Shown: piece by piece, positions 7,538-15,014 of the stretch
Layout: each line of letters opens with the position of its first letter
How positions within the stretch are numbered: the first letter of the stretch is position 1
Origin: Hyphomicrobiales bacterium
GTDB lineage: Bacteria; Pseudomonadota; Alphaproteobacteria; Rhizobiales; Xanthobacteraceae
Reading direction: 5' to 3'
Length of the DNA stretch: 19,525 nt
Assembly: GCA_016210825.1 (NCBI GenBank)
Contig: JACQTM010000334.1
Location: 1 to 19,525 of the forward strand
Notes under the pieces: model-generated
Databases searched by the model: none
Told to the model about the DNA's origin: nothing
What the model saw: the letters and a program-made list of their open reading frames with translations, nothing else
Position numbers and translations under genes: made by a program

Positions 7538-8947
7538 CTATTCGGCGGCAATGCGATGATCGCCGGCGATCCAGCGATCGAGATCGGCAAGTGCGCGGGC
7601 GCTGAGCGCGCGTTTCCGGGCAAGGGTTTTTTCCGAGTGGCGGCCATCACCGGCACGCTCGGCCGCATTCGCTAGCGGCGGAAACAGGCCGAAATTGACG
7701 TTCATTGGCTGGTACGACTTCGGCCCCGCGTCGATCGTCTCGATATGACCGCCGGTGATGTGCCCGTGCAGCGCGCCGTGCGCGGTTGTCGGCGGCGGCG
7801 GTATGATCGTTTCCCCTCGCCGTTCGCCGGCGGCGAACAATCCGGCAAGCAGGCCCATCGCCGCAGATTCCACATAGCCCTCACAGCCGGTTATCTGACC
7901 GGCGAAACGAAGGCGCGGCGCACATTTGAGCCGCAGGGAGTCGTCGAGCAGCTTCGGCGAATTGAGGAATGTGTTGCGATGGATACCGCCGAGCCGTGCG
8001 AACTCGGCTTTCGCCAGACCCGGAACGCTGCGGAAAACGCGGGTCTGCTCGCCGTGCTTCAGCTTGGTCTGGAACCCGACCATGTTGAACAGCGTGCCGA
8101 GCTTGTTGTCCTGGCGTAGTTGCACGACCGCGTAGGGTTTCTCTTCTGGCTTGTGCGCATTCGTGAGGCCAAACGGCTTCATCGGTCCGTGCCGTAACGT
8201 CTCAATACCGCGCTCGGCCATGATCTCGATCGGCAGGCAACCGTCGAAATAGGGCGTTGTCGCCTCCCACTCGTGGAAGGCGACCTTTTCCCCTGCAAGC
8301 AGCGCCGCGACGAAGCCTTCATATTGCTCGCGCGTGAGCGGGCAATTGATGTAATCGGCGCCGGAGCCGCCGGGACCCGACTTGTCGTAACGCGACTGCA
8401 TCCACGCAACCGACATGTCGATGCTTTCCCGATGCACAATCGGTGCGATGGCATCGAAGAAGGCGAGCGCCGCTTCGCCAGTGAGCGCACGGATCGACTC
8501 AGCCAAGGCAGGCGAGGTGAGGGGACCGGTGGCGACGATAACGCTATCCCAGTCGGAGGGTGGATTAAGGATTTCCTCACGGCGGATATCGATCAATGGA
8601 TGCGCTTCGAGAGCCGTCGTCACGGCCTGTGCGAAGCCGACGCGATCAACGGCGAGTGCGCCACCAGCGGGCACTTGATTGGCATCCGCGGCGCGCATGA
8701 TGAGGGACCCGAGCCGGCGCATCTCTGCGTGCAGCAAACCGACGGCATTTGTTTCTCGATCGTCGGAACGAAAGGAATTCGAGCAGACGAGCTCGGCCAG
8801 GCTTTCGCTTTTGTGCGCGGCGGTCGTGCGCACGGGTCGCATCTCGTGGATCGCGACCGGCACACCGCGGCTGGCGATCTGCCAGGCCGCTTCCGTGCCG
8901 GCAAGACCGCCGCCGACGATATGCACGGGTAAGGACCGGGGGCTCAT
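7538..8947 (-). CDS. trmFO: Methylenetetrahydrofolate-tRNA-(uracil-5-)-methyltransferase TrmFO
   Basis: A 469-residue FAD enzyme that methylates U54 in the T-loop of tRNA to 5-methyluridine, using methylene-tetrahydrofolate rather than S-adenosylmethionine. It has the dinucleotide-binding motif IVGGGLAGTEAA at 10-21, HEMRP at 34-38, and LVCSNSFRSDD around C55. A second cysteine, C237 in YFDGCLPIEIMAERG, corresponds to the other functional cysteine known in Bacillus and Thermus TrmFO. ITGCEGYVESAAMGLLAG is the usual C-terminal FAD-contacting segment. Length is normal. The ATG start has no clear Shine-Dalgarno. A terminator at 9011-9034 separates it from the DUF1127 gene upstream, so it probably has its own promoter. 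Confidence 0.97.
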   Translation of the reverse strand: MSPRSLPVHIVGGGLAGTEAAWQIASRGVPVAIHEMRPVRTTAAHKSESLAELVCSNSFRSDDRETNAVGLLHAEMRRLGSLIMRAADANQVPAGGALAVDRVGFAQAVTTALEAHPLIDIRREEILNPPSDWDSVIVATGPLTSPALAESIRALTGEAALAFFDAIAPIVHRESIDMSVAWMQSRYDKSGPGGSGADYINCPLTREQYEGFVAALLAGEKVAFHEWEATTPYFDGCLPIEIMAERGIETLRHGPMKPFGLTNAHKPEEKPYAVVQLRQDNKLGTLFNMVGFQTKLKHGEQTRVFRSVPGLAKAEFARLGGIHRNTFLNSPKLLDDSLRLKCAPRLRFAGQITGCEGYVESAAMGLLAGLFAAGERRGETIIPPPPTTAHGALHGHITGGHIETIDAGPKSYQPMNVNFGLFPPLANAAERAGDGRHSEKTLARKRALSARALADLDRWIAGDHRIAAE

Positions 8948-9010
8948 GCGTTCAAGGTAGGCAAGCAGGGCAGGGGAGGCAACGCGCTGCGGTTACCACG
9001 ACGGTCAACG

Positions 9011-9034
9011 AAAAGGCCCGCCTCGCGGCGGGCC
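9011..9034 (-). terminator. Rho-independent terminator after the DUF1127 gene
   Basis: A perfect 8-bp stem, GGCCCGCC (9015-9022) and GGCGGGCC (9027-9034) with loop TCGC, is followed on the minus strand by TTTTCGTT. It lies 27 bases beyond the stop of the DUF1127 gene. Confidence 0.85.
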
Positions 9035-9061
9035 ATTTCTCAGAACCGATTACTGTCTCTC

Positions 9062-9217
9062 TCAGCGCTGGGCGTTGTCCCAGGCGACCCGATAGATATC
9101 GGAACGGCTGATTCCAATATCGGCAAGCTCGCGGTCGCCGAGGCGAGATAGCTCTCGGATGCTTGCGTCATAGCGCCGCCAGCGGCGCAGGAAGCGGATG
9201 AGACTGGACAGGAACAT
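9062..9217 (-). CDS. DUF1127 (YjiS-like) small protein
   Basis: A 51-residue protein with a basic amphipathic first half, FLSSLIRFLRRWRRYDAS, and the DUF1127 signature LSRLGDRELADIGISRSDIYRVAW at about 23-46. It begins with ATG, with AAGGA at 9225-9229 seven bases upstream. It ends ahead of a strong terminator, so it is a single-gene transcript. Short DUF1127 proteins in alphaproteobacteria have been linked to RNA binding, phosphate and carbon metabolism, and growth control; no specific role can be read here. A longer 105-residue frame covers this locus but shows no family features. Confidence 0.9.
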   Translation of the reverse strand: MFLSSLIRFLRRWRRYDASIRELSRLGDRELADIGISRSDIYRVAWDNAQR

Positions 9218-9513
9218 GTTGTAATCCTTAAGTTTCTGGGGAGTGCCCCAACGAATCTAATGAAAAAATAGTACTCGATGCTGCATTGCAAAAGAGTAAA
9301 TGCTGCGGTGCAGCTTTGCGCGTCACGCATGTCTCGATCATTCAATTTTAAAGCCATCCTTTGACGCGCCAGTCACGCGACATCTCTCGCAACGAACCAA
9401 GCGAATGCTCGTTTGAGTATTACTGGAGATTCACGTTCTGCTTGCGTTTATGACGCTAGTATGAAACGTCCATCGGCCGCTTTTGCTTCACAAGAGGAAG
9501 ATCGCGTTCGTTC

Positions 9514-10581
9514 ATGCCGGGCCTTGTCACGATTCCTGTCCTTGATTTGCGCGACGGCGGACCGCTGCGCAATGCGTGCGAGCGTCCCTCAAGTGCGCGC
9601 GCGCTGCGCGACGATTGTCTCGCTTGGTTTCCGCGTGGGTCGCATCGTCTGCTGCCGGTCATGGACAGTCTCGCGCGGCATTGGCTGACACGCTCGCGCT
9701 CGCCATACGTCGCCGAGGTCGCTTCAATCGCCGAGGCACTGGCGTTTTCGGGAATCTGGTTTCTTAACGGTTCCTACCAATGGTGCTGCACGGCACTGGC
9801 ACGGGAAGAGGAGGGCGTTCCCTGGCTTGTCCGCACGCTTGACTGGCCGTTTCCAGGCCTCGGCCGCCACGTCGAAGTCGCGCGCATGGCCGGACCGGCG
9901 GGCGAATTCTGGAACGTCACTTGGCCAGGTTACGTGGGCGTGCTCACCGCCATGGCGCCAACGCGCTTTGCTGCTGCGATCAACCAGGCGCCGCTATGGC
10001 GGCGCACGCGGTATCCGTGGCTGCGACCCTATGATATCGCCGTCAATGGCCTGCATACTTGGTGGCGCATGCGGCATATTCCGCCGGACCAGCTCCTGCG
10101 TCAGGTTTGTGAGGAATGCGCTACCTATGCGGAGGCCAAGTCACGCCTCGAAACGACGCCGATTGCGCGCCCCGTCATATTCACACTAGCCGGCTGTTTG
10201 CCTGGCGAGCGCTGTGTTATCGAGCGCACCGAAGAAACGTTTAATACGCGGCTTGAGTTAACTGCCGCCGCTAACAATTGGCTCAAGCCCATCGAACCGT
10301 GGGAGGCGCGCGTCGGCGGCGCGCTGACCTTGACCTGCGGATACGAGGAAGCGGCCGGCAATAGCCGTGTGCGGCGCGAGACGCTCGAAGCCTGGCGCGG
10401 CAGCTTCGCGCACGATCGTTTCGCCTGGGTCGTGCCGCCAATGCTTACCCCTTACACGCGCCTTGCCGTTGAAATGTGCGCGACGCGGGGCTTGCTCCGC
10501 GTGATCGGATTCGAGAGCGAAAGTCACATGGCTCCGGCGCAAGCGGTGACCGCCCTGCGCGAGATCGCGCTTGCGGCGTAA
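9514..10581 (+). CDS. Ntn-hydrolase resembling acid ceramidase / N-acylethanolamine amidase
   Basis: A 355-residue protein that looks like a cysteine N-terminal nucleophile hydrolase acting on amide bonds. C91 in QWCCTAL, R107 and D110 in VRTLDWPF have the spacing known in human acid ceramidase (C143, R159, D162) and NAAA (C126, R142, D145). LTAAANNWL at 249-257 supplies Asn residues where those enzymes have their oxyanion-hole Asn segment. If C91 is exposed by autocleavage, the first 90 residues would be the alpha chain. No clear signal peptide is seen. A GAGGAAG site lies 13 bases before the ATG, which is rather far. The MFS gene follows after 84 bases and may be cotranscribed. The substrate is unknown, and bile-salt-hydrolase-like or penicillin-acyltransferase-like activity is possible. 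Confidence 0.65.
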   Translation: MPGLVTIPVLDLRDGGPLRNACERPSSARALRDDCLAWFPRGSHRLLPVMDSLARHWLTRSRSPYVAEVASIAEALAFSGIWFLNGSYQWCCTALAREEEGVPWLVRTLDWPFPGLGRHVEVARMAGPAGEFWNVTWPGYVGVLTAMAPTRFAAAINQAPLWRRTRYPWLRPYDIAVNGLHTWWRMRHIPPDQLLRQVCEECATYAEAKSRLETTPIARPVIFTLAGCLPGERCVIERTEETFNTRLELTAAANNWLKPIEPWEARVGGALTLTCGYEEAAGNSRVRRETLEAWRGSFAHDRFAWVVPPMLTPYTRLAVEMCATRGLLRVIGFESESHMAPAQAVTALREIALAA

Positions 10582-10665
10582 GGTCAATGCGCGCTGATTT
10601 GCGGCGCCAGCCGGCCTCCCGATCGTTGCGATGCCGATGGACACGCACATGACGCGGCCAGGCCA

Positions 10666-11877
10666 TTGACCGCCGCTTCGTCAAGCCATCGAAGCCCCGC
10701 CGTCGTGGTCACCGCGCTTGGCGTTGTTCAGATTCTGGCCTGGGGCAGTTCTTTCTATTTCCCCGCAGTGCTCGCTGGGCCGATTGTCGCCGACACTGGC
10801 TGGCCGCTGAGCTACGTTGTCGGTGGCGTCTCGATCGGACTCCTCATCGCCGGGTTAATCTCGCCGCGCGTTGGACTTATTATTGACCGCCATGGCGGGC
10901 GGCCGGTGCTGGTAGCAAGTTCAGTCCTTTACGCAACCGGGCTGGCCGGAATTGGATTGTCGCCCGCATTGCCGGTCTATCTACTGTCGTGGGTCGTGCT
11001 CGGCGTTGGCATGGGTGCCGGTCTTTACGACGCTGCCTTCGCCACCCTCGGCAAGCTCTACGGCCATGACGCCCGTGGGCCAATCACGAACCTGACGTTG
11101 TTTGGTGGCTTCTCGAGCACGGTGTGTTGGCCGCTCAGTGCTTACCTGGTCACGGTTATGGATTGGCGTGGCACCTGTCTGGTCTATGCCGCCTTACATC
11201 TTTGCGTTTCGTTGCCGCTGCAGCTCGCGTTCATTCCGCGCGGGGCAATATCACACGGCGAACACGGTGCAGATGGTGCCGTACCTCTATCGCAAGCCAC
11301 GGCGGCGCTGCGAAACGAAACGTTGATCCTGGTTCTGATCGCTGCCGTGATGACACTCGCTGCCGGCATCGGCGCCATCGTGGTGGTACATCTGCTCATC
11401 TTTCTGCAGGCGCGGGGCGTTGAATTTGCAACGGCCGTGGCATTCGGTACGTTATTTGGACCTTCGCAAGTCGCCGCGCGCGTAATCGAACGGCTGTTCG
11501 GCCGGCATTACCATCCGATCTGGACGATGATCGGTTCATGCGTCTTGATGGCGATTGGGCTCTTTCTTCTCCTCGTCGACCTGCCGATCCTGGCGTTGGC
11601 GATTCTGCTTTATGGCGGCGGCTATGGCGTGTCGTGGATTGCACGCGGCACACTGCCGCTGGCGCTGTTCGGGCCGCAGCGCTACGCGACGCTGATTGGC
11701 CGGCTCGCATTTCCGAGCTTGATTGTGCAGGCGCTTGCACCTGCGGCGGGGGCGTTCCTGATCGAGCGCGCCGGGTCACACGCCACGCTCACGATCCTAG
11801 CGGCTGTGGCGGTAGTCAATGTCGCATTGATCGGCGCTCTCTGGAGCCTGTGCCGAAAGCGAACACTGGGCGTGTAA
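10666..11877 (+). CDS. MFS transporter
   Basis: A 403-residue membrane protein with about 12 hydrophobic helices. The loop between helices 2 and 3 contains the MFS motif A, GLIIDRHGGRP at 70-80, and a weaker copy region follows helix 8. Sequences such as GVVQILAWGSSFYFPAVLAGPI near the start are common in uncharacterised alphaproteobacterial MFS members. The substrate cannot be read. The start is TTG with only a weak CCAGG upstream; a GTG at 10705 is another possible start, so the N-terminus is uncertain by about 13 residues. It follows the Ntn-hydrolase gene on the same strand and converges with a small gene 15 bases past its stop. Confidence 0.88.
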   Translation: MTAASSSHRSPAVVVTALGVVQILAWGSSFYFPAVLAGPIVADTGWPLSYVVGGVSIGLLIAGLISPRVGLIIDRHGGRPVLVASSVLYATGLAGIGLSPALPVYLLSWVVLGVGMGAGLYDAAFATLGKLYGHDARGPITNLTLFGGFSSTVCWPLSAYLVTVMDWRGTCLVYAALHLCVSLPLQLAFIPRGAISHGEHGADGAVPLSQATAALRNETLILVLIAAVMTLAAGIGAIVVVHLLIFLQARGVEFATAVAFGTLFGPSQVAARVIERLFGRHYHPIWTMIGSCVLMAIGLFLLLVDLPILALAILLYGGGYGVSWIARGTLPLALFGPQRYATLIGRLAFPSLIVQALAPAAGAFLIERAGSHATLTILAAVAVVNVALIGALWSLCRKRTLGV

Positions 11878-11892
11878 TCCGCAGGACGGCGC

Positions 11893-12210
11893 TCAACTTC
11901 CCGGCGGCGGCGCGAAGAAGCAGCGGCGCGACCCATCCGGGCGCTTGCAGCGCCAGAAAGCGCCGTCCGGCGACGGCATTGCTTCGGTGAATGGCACCAT
12001 CTCAACCCCGAACAGCTCGTAACCGACGCCGTTCATTTGCACACTGTCGGACGGGATAACGAAACAGTCGCCCTCACCGCAGCACCATTCATTGCTGATA
12101 GGGCTCTTGAATGCGCCGCGCGAAATCCAGCTGTCATGGGCAAGAGCGAACGAGACGATGAACAGCGAAGGTGCGACAATGAGTATTGAACGAGCAAAGT
12201 ATCGCAACAT
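11893..12210 (-). CDS. Small exported cysteine-containing protein
   Basis: A 105-residue protein with a clear signal peptide at 1-24 (cleavage after FALA, before HDSWIS). The mature 81 residues contain five cysteines: C43 and C44 in EWCCGEGDCF, C49, C88 in WRCKRPDG and C97 in RRCFFAPP. I recognise the HDSWIS...EWCCGxGDC pattern from uncharacterised secreted proteins common in Bradyrhizobium, but no function is known. AAAGGAG at 12218-12224 lies 7 bases before the ATG, a strong site. It is transcribed alone and converges with the MFS gene. Confidence 0.82.
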   Translation of the reverse strand: MLRYFARSILIVAPSLFIVSFALAHDSWISRGAFKSPISNEWCCGEGDCFVIPSDSVQMNGVGYELFGVEMVPFTEAMPSPDGAFWRCKRPDGSRRCFFAPPPGS

Positions 12211-12313
12211 CGGCGGACTCCTTTCGTTGTCCCGGCATGGCGACCACTCAACAGCTCTTACTCATCCTCCCAAAGAAACGCTGACCTCCCTGTCCATGTT
12301 TTAGGGCGTCCCC

Positions 12314-12332
12314 GCAGGGTGCCCCTGCTTTT
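12314..12332 (+). terminator. Orphan terminator-like hairpin
   Basis: GCAGGG (12314-12319) and CCCTGC (12323-12328) form a 6-bp stem with a 3-base loop, followed by TTTT. No plus-strand gene lies upstream for over 400 bases, so it may end an unseen short transcript or be chance. The rest of the gap 12211-12447 shows nothing else I can support. Confidence 0.3.
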
Positions 12333-12447
12333 CGCGACTACGAATCAATACTTGTGCCAAAGTGTACCATGGTCGCGACTCTGGCCGATCACGGATTGCT
12401 TCGTCGTGTTTCAGGCCGTTGATGTCGGCTTTTTACGTACGGCGCCG

Positions 12448-12846
12448 CTATTTCCCGCGAAATCCGCCGCGAACTGCGTCAACCCGTGCGGCCGACCAGA
12501 CCATCACCCCGGTACCGGCGTTGCGTGCGATCGCAGCGGCGCAATCGACATAGCCGAAAAACCAGATACGGCCGTTCAGATTGTCAAATAAGTGCTCTTT
12601 GCAGTTGTTGCCCTGGAACGGAATGAACAGAATCGGCGCGGTCCGAAACGGTGCGTCGTCCTTGTCGCCCGGTTTCTTGCTCATGGCCGTAGACGCGCTT
12701 TGTTGCTCTACGCTGCCGCCCATAATGAAAGCGAAGGCAAGGATACTGGTGAGTAGTGCGCCGGCGAAAAATGCGCGCACGCTCTCCCGCCCCAGGCTGC
12801 GGTTCCTGGCAGGCGTCCTTCTCGATCTCCCGCGAGCCCTCGGCAT
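12448..12846 (-). CDS. One-helix membrane-anchored protein, paralogue of 15978-16355
   Basis: A 132-residue protein with a very basic N-terminus (MPRARGRSRRTPARNRSLGR), one membrane helix at about 25-44, and a short, probably periplasmic domain. That domain reads APILFIPFQGNNCKEHLFDN...YVDCAAAIA with C82 and C102 twenty residues apart, and ends with RVDAVRGGF. The protein at 15978-16355 has the same arrangement. This is a conserved rhizobial hypothetical family of unknown function. The frame is open to a TTG at 12918, but neither start has a good ribosome binding site; the ATG at 12846 is preferred because the paralogue also begins a few residues before the basic stretch. It is divergent from the second HAD gene. 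Confidence 0.7.
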   Translation of the reverse strand: MPRARGRSRRTPARNRSLGRESVRAFFAGALLTSILAFAFIMGGSVEQQSASTAMSKKPGDKDDAPFRTAPILFIPFQGNNCKEHLFDNLNGRIWFFGYVDCAAAIARNAGTGVMVWSAARVDAVRGGFRGK

Positions 12847-13019
12847 CGTTGGCTGCGTCCCAATTGCGCGGATGACCCATCCTAACGGCAAGGTCTTCAG
12901 AAACGTTAAAGCTGCCAAAGCGGTGCAATAACGATTGATGACAATCCAGGCGCCATTGACAAGCGCCAGGCTGGCAGGTGGCCTGATCTTTGGTCACGAT
13001 CGCGGCCCCGGAGGGTTTT

Positions 13020-13727
13020 ATGGCACAGGCGGTAAGGGCGCTGTTCTTCGACGTCTTCGGTACGTTAGTCGATTGGCGCACCAGCATCGCACGCGAAACG
13101 CGGGCGATCTTGGCGCCGCTCGGTTATTTCCTCGATTGGTTCGCCTTCGCCGATGCTTGGCGCAGCGAGTATCAGCCGGCAATGGAAGAGGTTCGTTCCG
13201 GCCGGTTTCCGTTCTGCCGGCTCGATGTGCTGCATCGGCGCAACCTCGAGCGCATCTTGGAGCGCTTTAATGTTGGTGGACTGAGTGAAAGCATCCTTGC
13301 CGAGCTCAACCTCGGCTGGCATCGGCTCGATGGCTGGCCGGATTCCGCCCCCGGCCTCGCGCGGCTCAAACGCAAGTTCATCATTGCACCGGTCTCGAAC
13401 GGCAATATTTCGCTGATGGTCGATCTGGCGCGGCGCAATGGCTTTCCCTGGGATGCCATTCTTGGCTCCGAGATCGCCGGCGACTTCAAGCCAAAGCCAC
13501 GGGTTTATCTCGCCGCCTGCGAGGCGCTCGATCTTGCCCCTTCGGCCTGTATGATGGTGGCGGCGCATTCGAACGATCTCTCCGCCGCCGCCACCTGCGG
13601 GCTCAAAACCGGCCACGTGGCACGGCCGCACGAATATGGTCCAGGCCGCGGCGAGAAGTCACCAAAGCTCGAAGTCAATGCCGCGGCAGGCAATCTTGAG
13701 GATCTGGCGGCAAAGCTAGGCGCTTAA
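13020..13727 (+). CDS. HAD hydrolase, type II haloacid-dehalogenase-like
   Basis: A 235-residue HAD protein starting with ATG after GGAGGG at 13010-13015; a longer GTG start at 12990 is less likely. The core motifs are D11-V-F-G-T15 (nucleophile), S126-N127, K157 in GDFKPKPRVY and a final D186. Compared with the haloacid dehalogenase at 159-902, the S-x-N-x-F-D signature is replaced by A181-A-H183-S-N185-D186. The Ser, Asn and Phe that shape the dehalogenase pocket are therefore absent. Databases often label such proteins haloacid dehalogenase type II, but a phosphatase or another C-X hydrolase role is equally possible. It is transcribed alone, divergent from the small membrane protein gene. 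Confidence 0.85.
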   Translation: MAQAVRALFFDVFGTLVDWRTSIARETRAILAPLGYFLDWFAFADAWRSEYQPAMEEVRSGRFPFCRLDVLHRRNLERILERFNVGGLSESILAELNLGWHRLDGWPDSAPGLARLKRKFIIAPVSNGNISLMVDLARRNGFPWDAILGSEIAGDFKPKPRVYLAACEALDLAPSACMMVAAHSNDLSAAATCGLKTGHVARPHEYGPGRGEKSPKLEVNAAAGNLEDLAAKLGA

Positions 13728-13910
13728 CTTCCAGCGAACTGCGAGTGACCGGGTTTTCCGGTGCTGGAGGCTTCGAACGGCGGCGAGGTTTCAGTCACAA
13801 AATAACGACTTCCGCACGGTGTCTTTACCCTGCCAAAAACCGTGCTTATCGTGAGCATCAAGACCAACGCCACCGTTTTCTCGCGCGATTGGTCAAAATG
13901 GGAGAAGGAC

Positions 13911-14150
13911 ATGAAGTCGATCGTATTGGCCGCCGCGCTTTCGCTTGTTGCGAGCACCGCCTTCGCCGCATCCTGCAAAGTCGAGGCCGGCAACAAGAAA
14001 CTCGCTGGCGCCGCCATGACATCGTTCATGACGAAATGCGAGAACGATGCGAAGGCTGCCTGTGACAAGTCCGCTGCGGATAAAAAGCTCGCCGGCGCGG
14101 CCAAGGACAGTCACATCAAAAAATGCGTGAGCGACGCGGTCGGTTCGTAA
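13911..14150 (+). CDS. PsiF-repeat-like exported protein
   Basis: A 79-residue protein with a signal peptide at 1-20 (cleavage after TAFA, before ASCK). The mature part is two copies of a motif: C-x-VEAGNKKLAGAAMTSFMTKC and C-DKSAADKKLAGAAKDSHIKKC. This resembles PsiF repeats, found in a phosphate-starvation-induced periplasmic protein of enteric bacteria; phosphate control is not shown here. Four cysteines remain, two per repeat, so a paired hairpin fold with disulfides is likely. The ATG at 13911 follows GGGAG by 6 bases and gives the signal peptide; an upstream frame to 13842 adds no recognisable sequence. A GC-rich hairpin at 14196-14218 follows. Confidence 0.82.
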   Translation: MKSIVLAAALSLVASTAFAASCKVEAGNKKLAGAAMTSFMTKCENDAKAACDKSAADKKLAGAAKDSHIKKCVSDAVGS

Positions 14151-14195
14151 GCATCAGTGAATCGCGCGGCAAATACAGCCAACTCATTGAGAGCG

Positions 14196-14218
14196 GGGCC
14201 CGCCCTTGTGGCGGGCCC
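14196..14218 (+). terminator. GC-rich hairpin after the PsiF-like gene
   Basis: A perfect 9-bp stem, GGGCCCGCC (14196-14204) and GGCGGGCCC (14210-14218) with loop CTTGT. The following ATCGATTTACC is only weakly T-rich, so termination may be partial. It lies 46 bases past the stop codon. Confidence 0.6.
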
Positions 14219-14287
14219 ATCGATTTACCGAAATAAGCTGCCGCTTGAAGTCTCGCGTTCGGATGTCCGCCGTGCTTAAATGGGGCG

Positions 14288-14533
14288 ATGATGAATTTCG
14301 ATTATAATGCGTCTGCGGAGCTTTTTCCGAGCCGGAGCAAAAAGGGCAACCGCCCTGCGGGCTATCGGCGATTCGATACAGCCGCAGAGGCGATCCGTTT
14401 TGCGATCGAAGAGATGCCGGCGGCCTATCTGCTCGGCACCATTCTCGAAGTCGAAGAGACGCGGATCGACGGTGAGGGCATCCGCCAACTCTATGACAGC
14501 GCCAAATATCCCCTGAAGCGTAAGCCGAGCTAG
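14288..14533 (+). CDS. Conserved hypothetical protein, 81 residues
   Basis: A small soluble protein with no signal peptide or membrane helix. Its sequence, with AELFPSRSKKGNRPAGYRRFDTAAEAIRFAIEEMP and a later EGIRQLYDSAKYPL, belongs to a family I recognise from many Hyphomicrobiales genomes with no known function. Two ATG codons lie in tandem at 14288 and 14291 behind GGGG at 14282-14285. The second has better spacing, so the true protein may lack the first Met. It lies between the PsiF-like gene and cspA, separated from both by over 130 bases. Confidence 0.75.
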   Translation: MMNFDYNASAELFPSRSKKGNRPAGYRRFDTAAEAIRFAIEEMPAAYLLGTILEVEETRIDGEGIRQLYDSAKYPLKRKPS

Positions 14534-14753
14534 CGCCAGTGAACGGCGTTAACGCAACTGATGTCCGCTCAAGTCGCCACTTGCCGCCGGTCGCGCGTCG
14601 TACTAAATAGCGCGCAGCAACCTGGTTTTCGGCCTGCCTTGCTTCGCTCCCGGAATTGGGTGCTCTCAAGTCATCTCCCAAAACTCGGATGTATGAGGGG
14701 CGCACGATGAGCGCGCGTCCCATCTAGCGATGCGATAAGTAAGGAGGGCCGAT

Positions 14754-14957
14754 ATGGCCACTGGTACCGTCAAGTTCTTCAACACGCAGAAAGGCTTTGG
14801 ATTTATCCAACCGGACGATGGCTCGCGCGACGTGTTCGTGCATGTCAGCGCCGTGCAACGTGCCGGCATGACCACCCTCGTTGAGGGTCAGAAGATCAGC
14901 TACGAGGTGATCACTGAACGCGGCAAGCAGGCGGCGTCGAACTTACAGCACGCCTGA
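14754..14957 (+). CDS. Cold shock protein, CspA family
   Basis: A 67-residue single cold-shock domain that binds single-stranded RNA and DNA and melts RNA secondary structure. RNP1 is KGFGFI at 13-18 and RNP2 is VFVHVS at 27-32; the opening MATGTVKFFNTQKGFGFI is typical. A near-perfect AAGGAGG at 14741-14747 lies 6 bases before the ATG. The 220 bases upstream (14534-14753) have no gene and could hold a long regulatory leader like those of other csp genes, but I found no convincing promoter pair there. An imperfect hairpin downstream ends the transcript. Bacteria usually carry several copies, so no specific symbol is given. Confidence 0.96.
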   Translation: MATGTVKFFNTQKGFGFIQPDDGSRDVFVHVSAVQRAGMTTLVEGQKISYEVITERGKQAASNLQHA

Positions 14958-14981
14958 AGCGTTTGAAGTCTTGATACGAAG

Positions 14982-15004
14982 CGCCCGACGGCCAACGCCG
15001 GGCG
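14982..15004 (+). terminator. Terminator after the cold shock gene
   Basis: CGCCCGACG (14982-14990) and CGCCGGGCG (14996-15004) form a 9-bp stem with one A/C mismatch and a five-base loop, followed by TTGTCATTTG. It starts 25 bases past the cold shock gene stop and lies just before the end of the convergent membrane-protein gene. Confidence 0.6.
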
Positions 15005-15014
15005 TTGTCATTTG

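Noticed and set aside
8273..8932. Plus-strand frame of 219 codons opposite trmFO
   Set aside because: Antisense to a conserved enzyme gene with both cysteine motifs intact.
9268..9291. TTGCAA and TACTAT as a minus-strand promoter for the DUF1127 gene
   Set aside because: The spacing is only 12 bases, too short for a sigma70 promoter. The region 9218-9513 is AT-rich and must hold promoters, but I cannot place them.
9040..9357. Minus-strand 105-codon frame over the DUF1127 locus
   Set aside because: Another frame of the same strand encodes a perfect DUF1127 protein with its own ribosome binding site and terminator; the longer frame has no family features.
12956..12961. Perfect TTGACA that could be a -35 box for the second HAD gene
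   Set aside because: No acceptable -10 box occurs 16-18 bases downstream; the sequence there is GC-rich.
13731..13767. CCAGC...ACCGG/CCGGT-GCTGG structure after the second HAD gene
   Set aside because: A 12-base bulge and the absence of a T-run make it a weak terminator candidate; probably chance.
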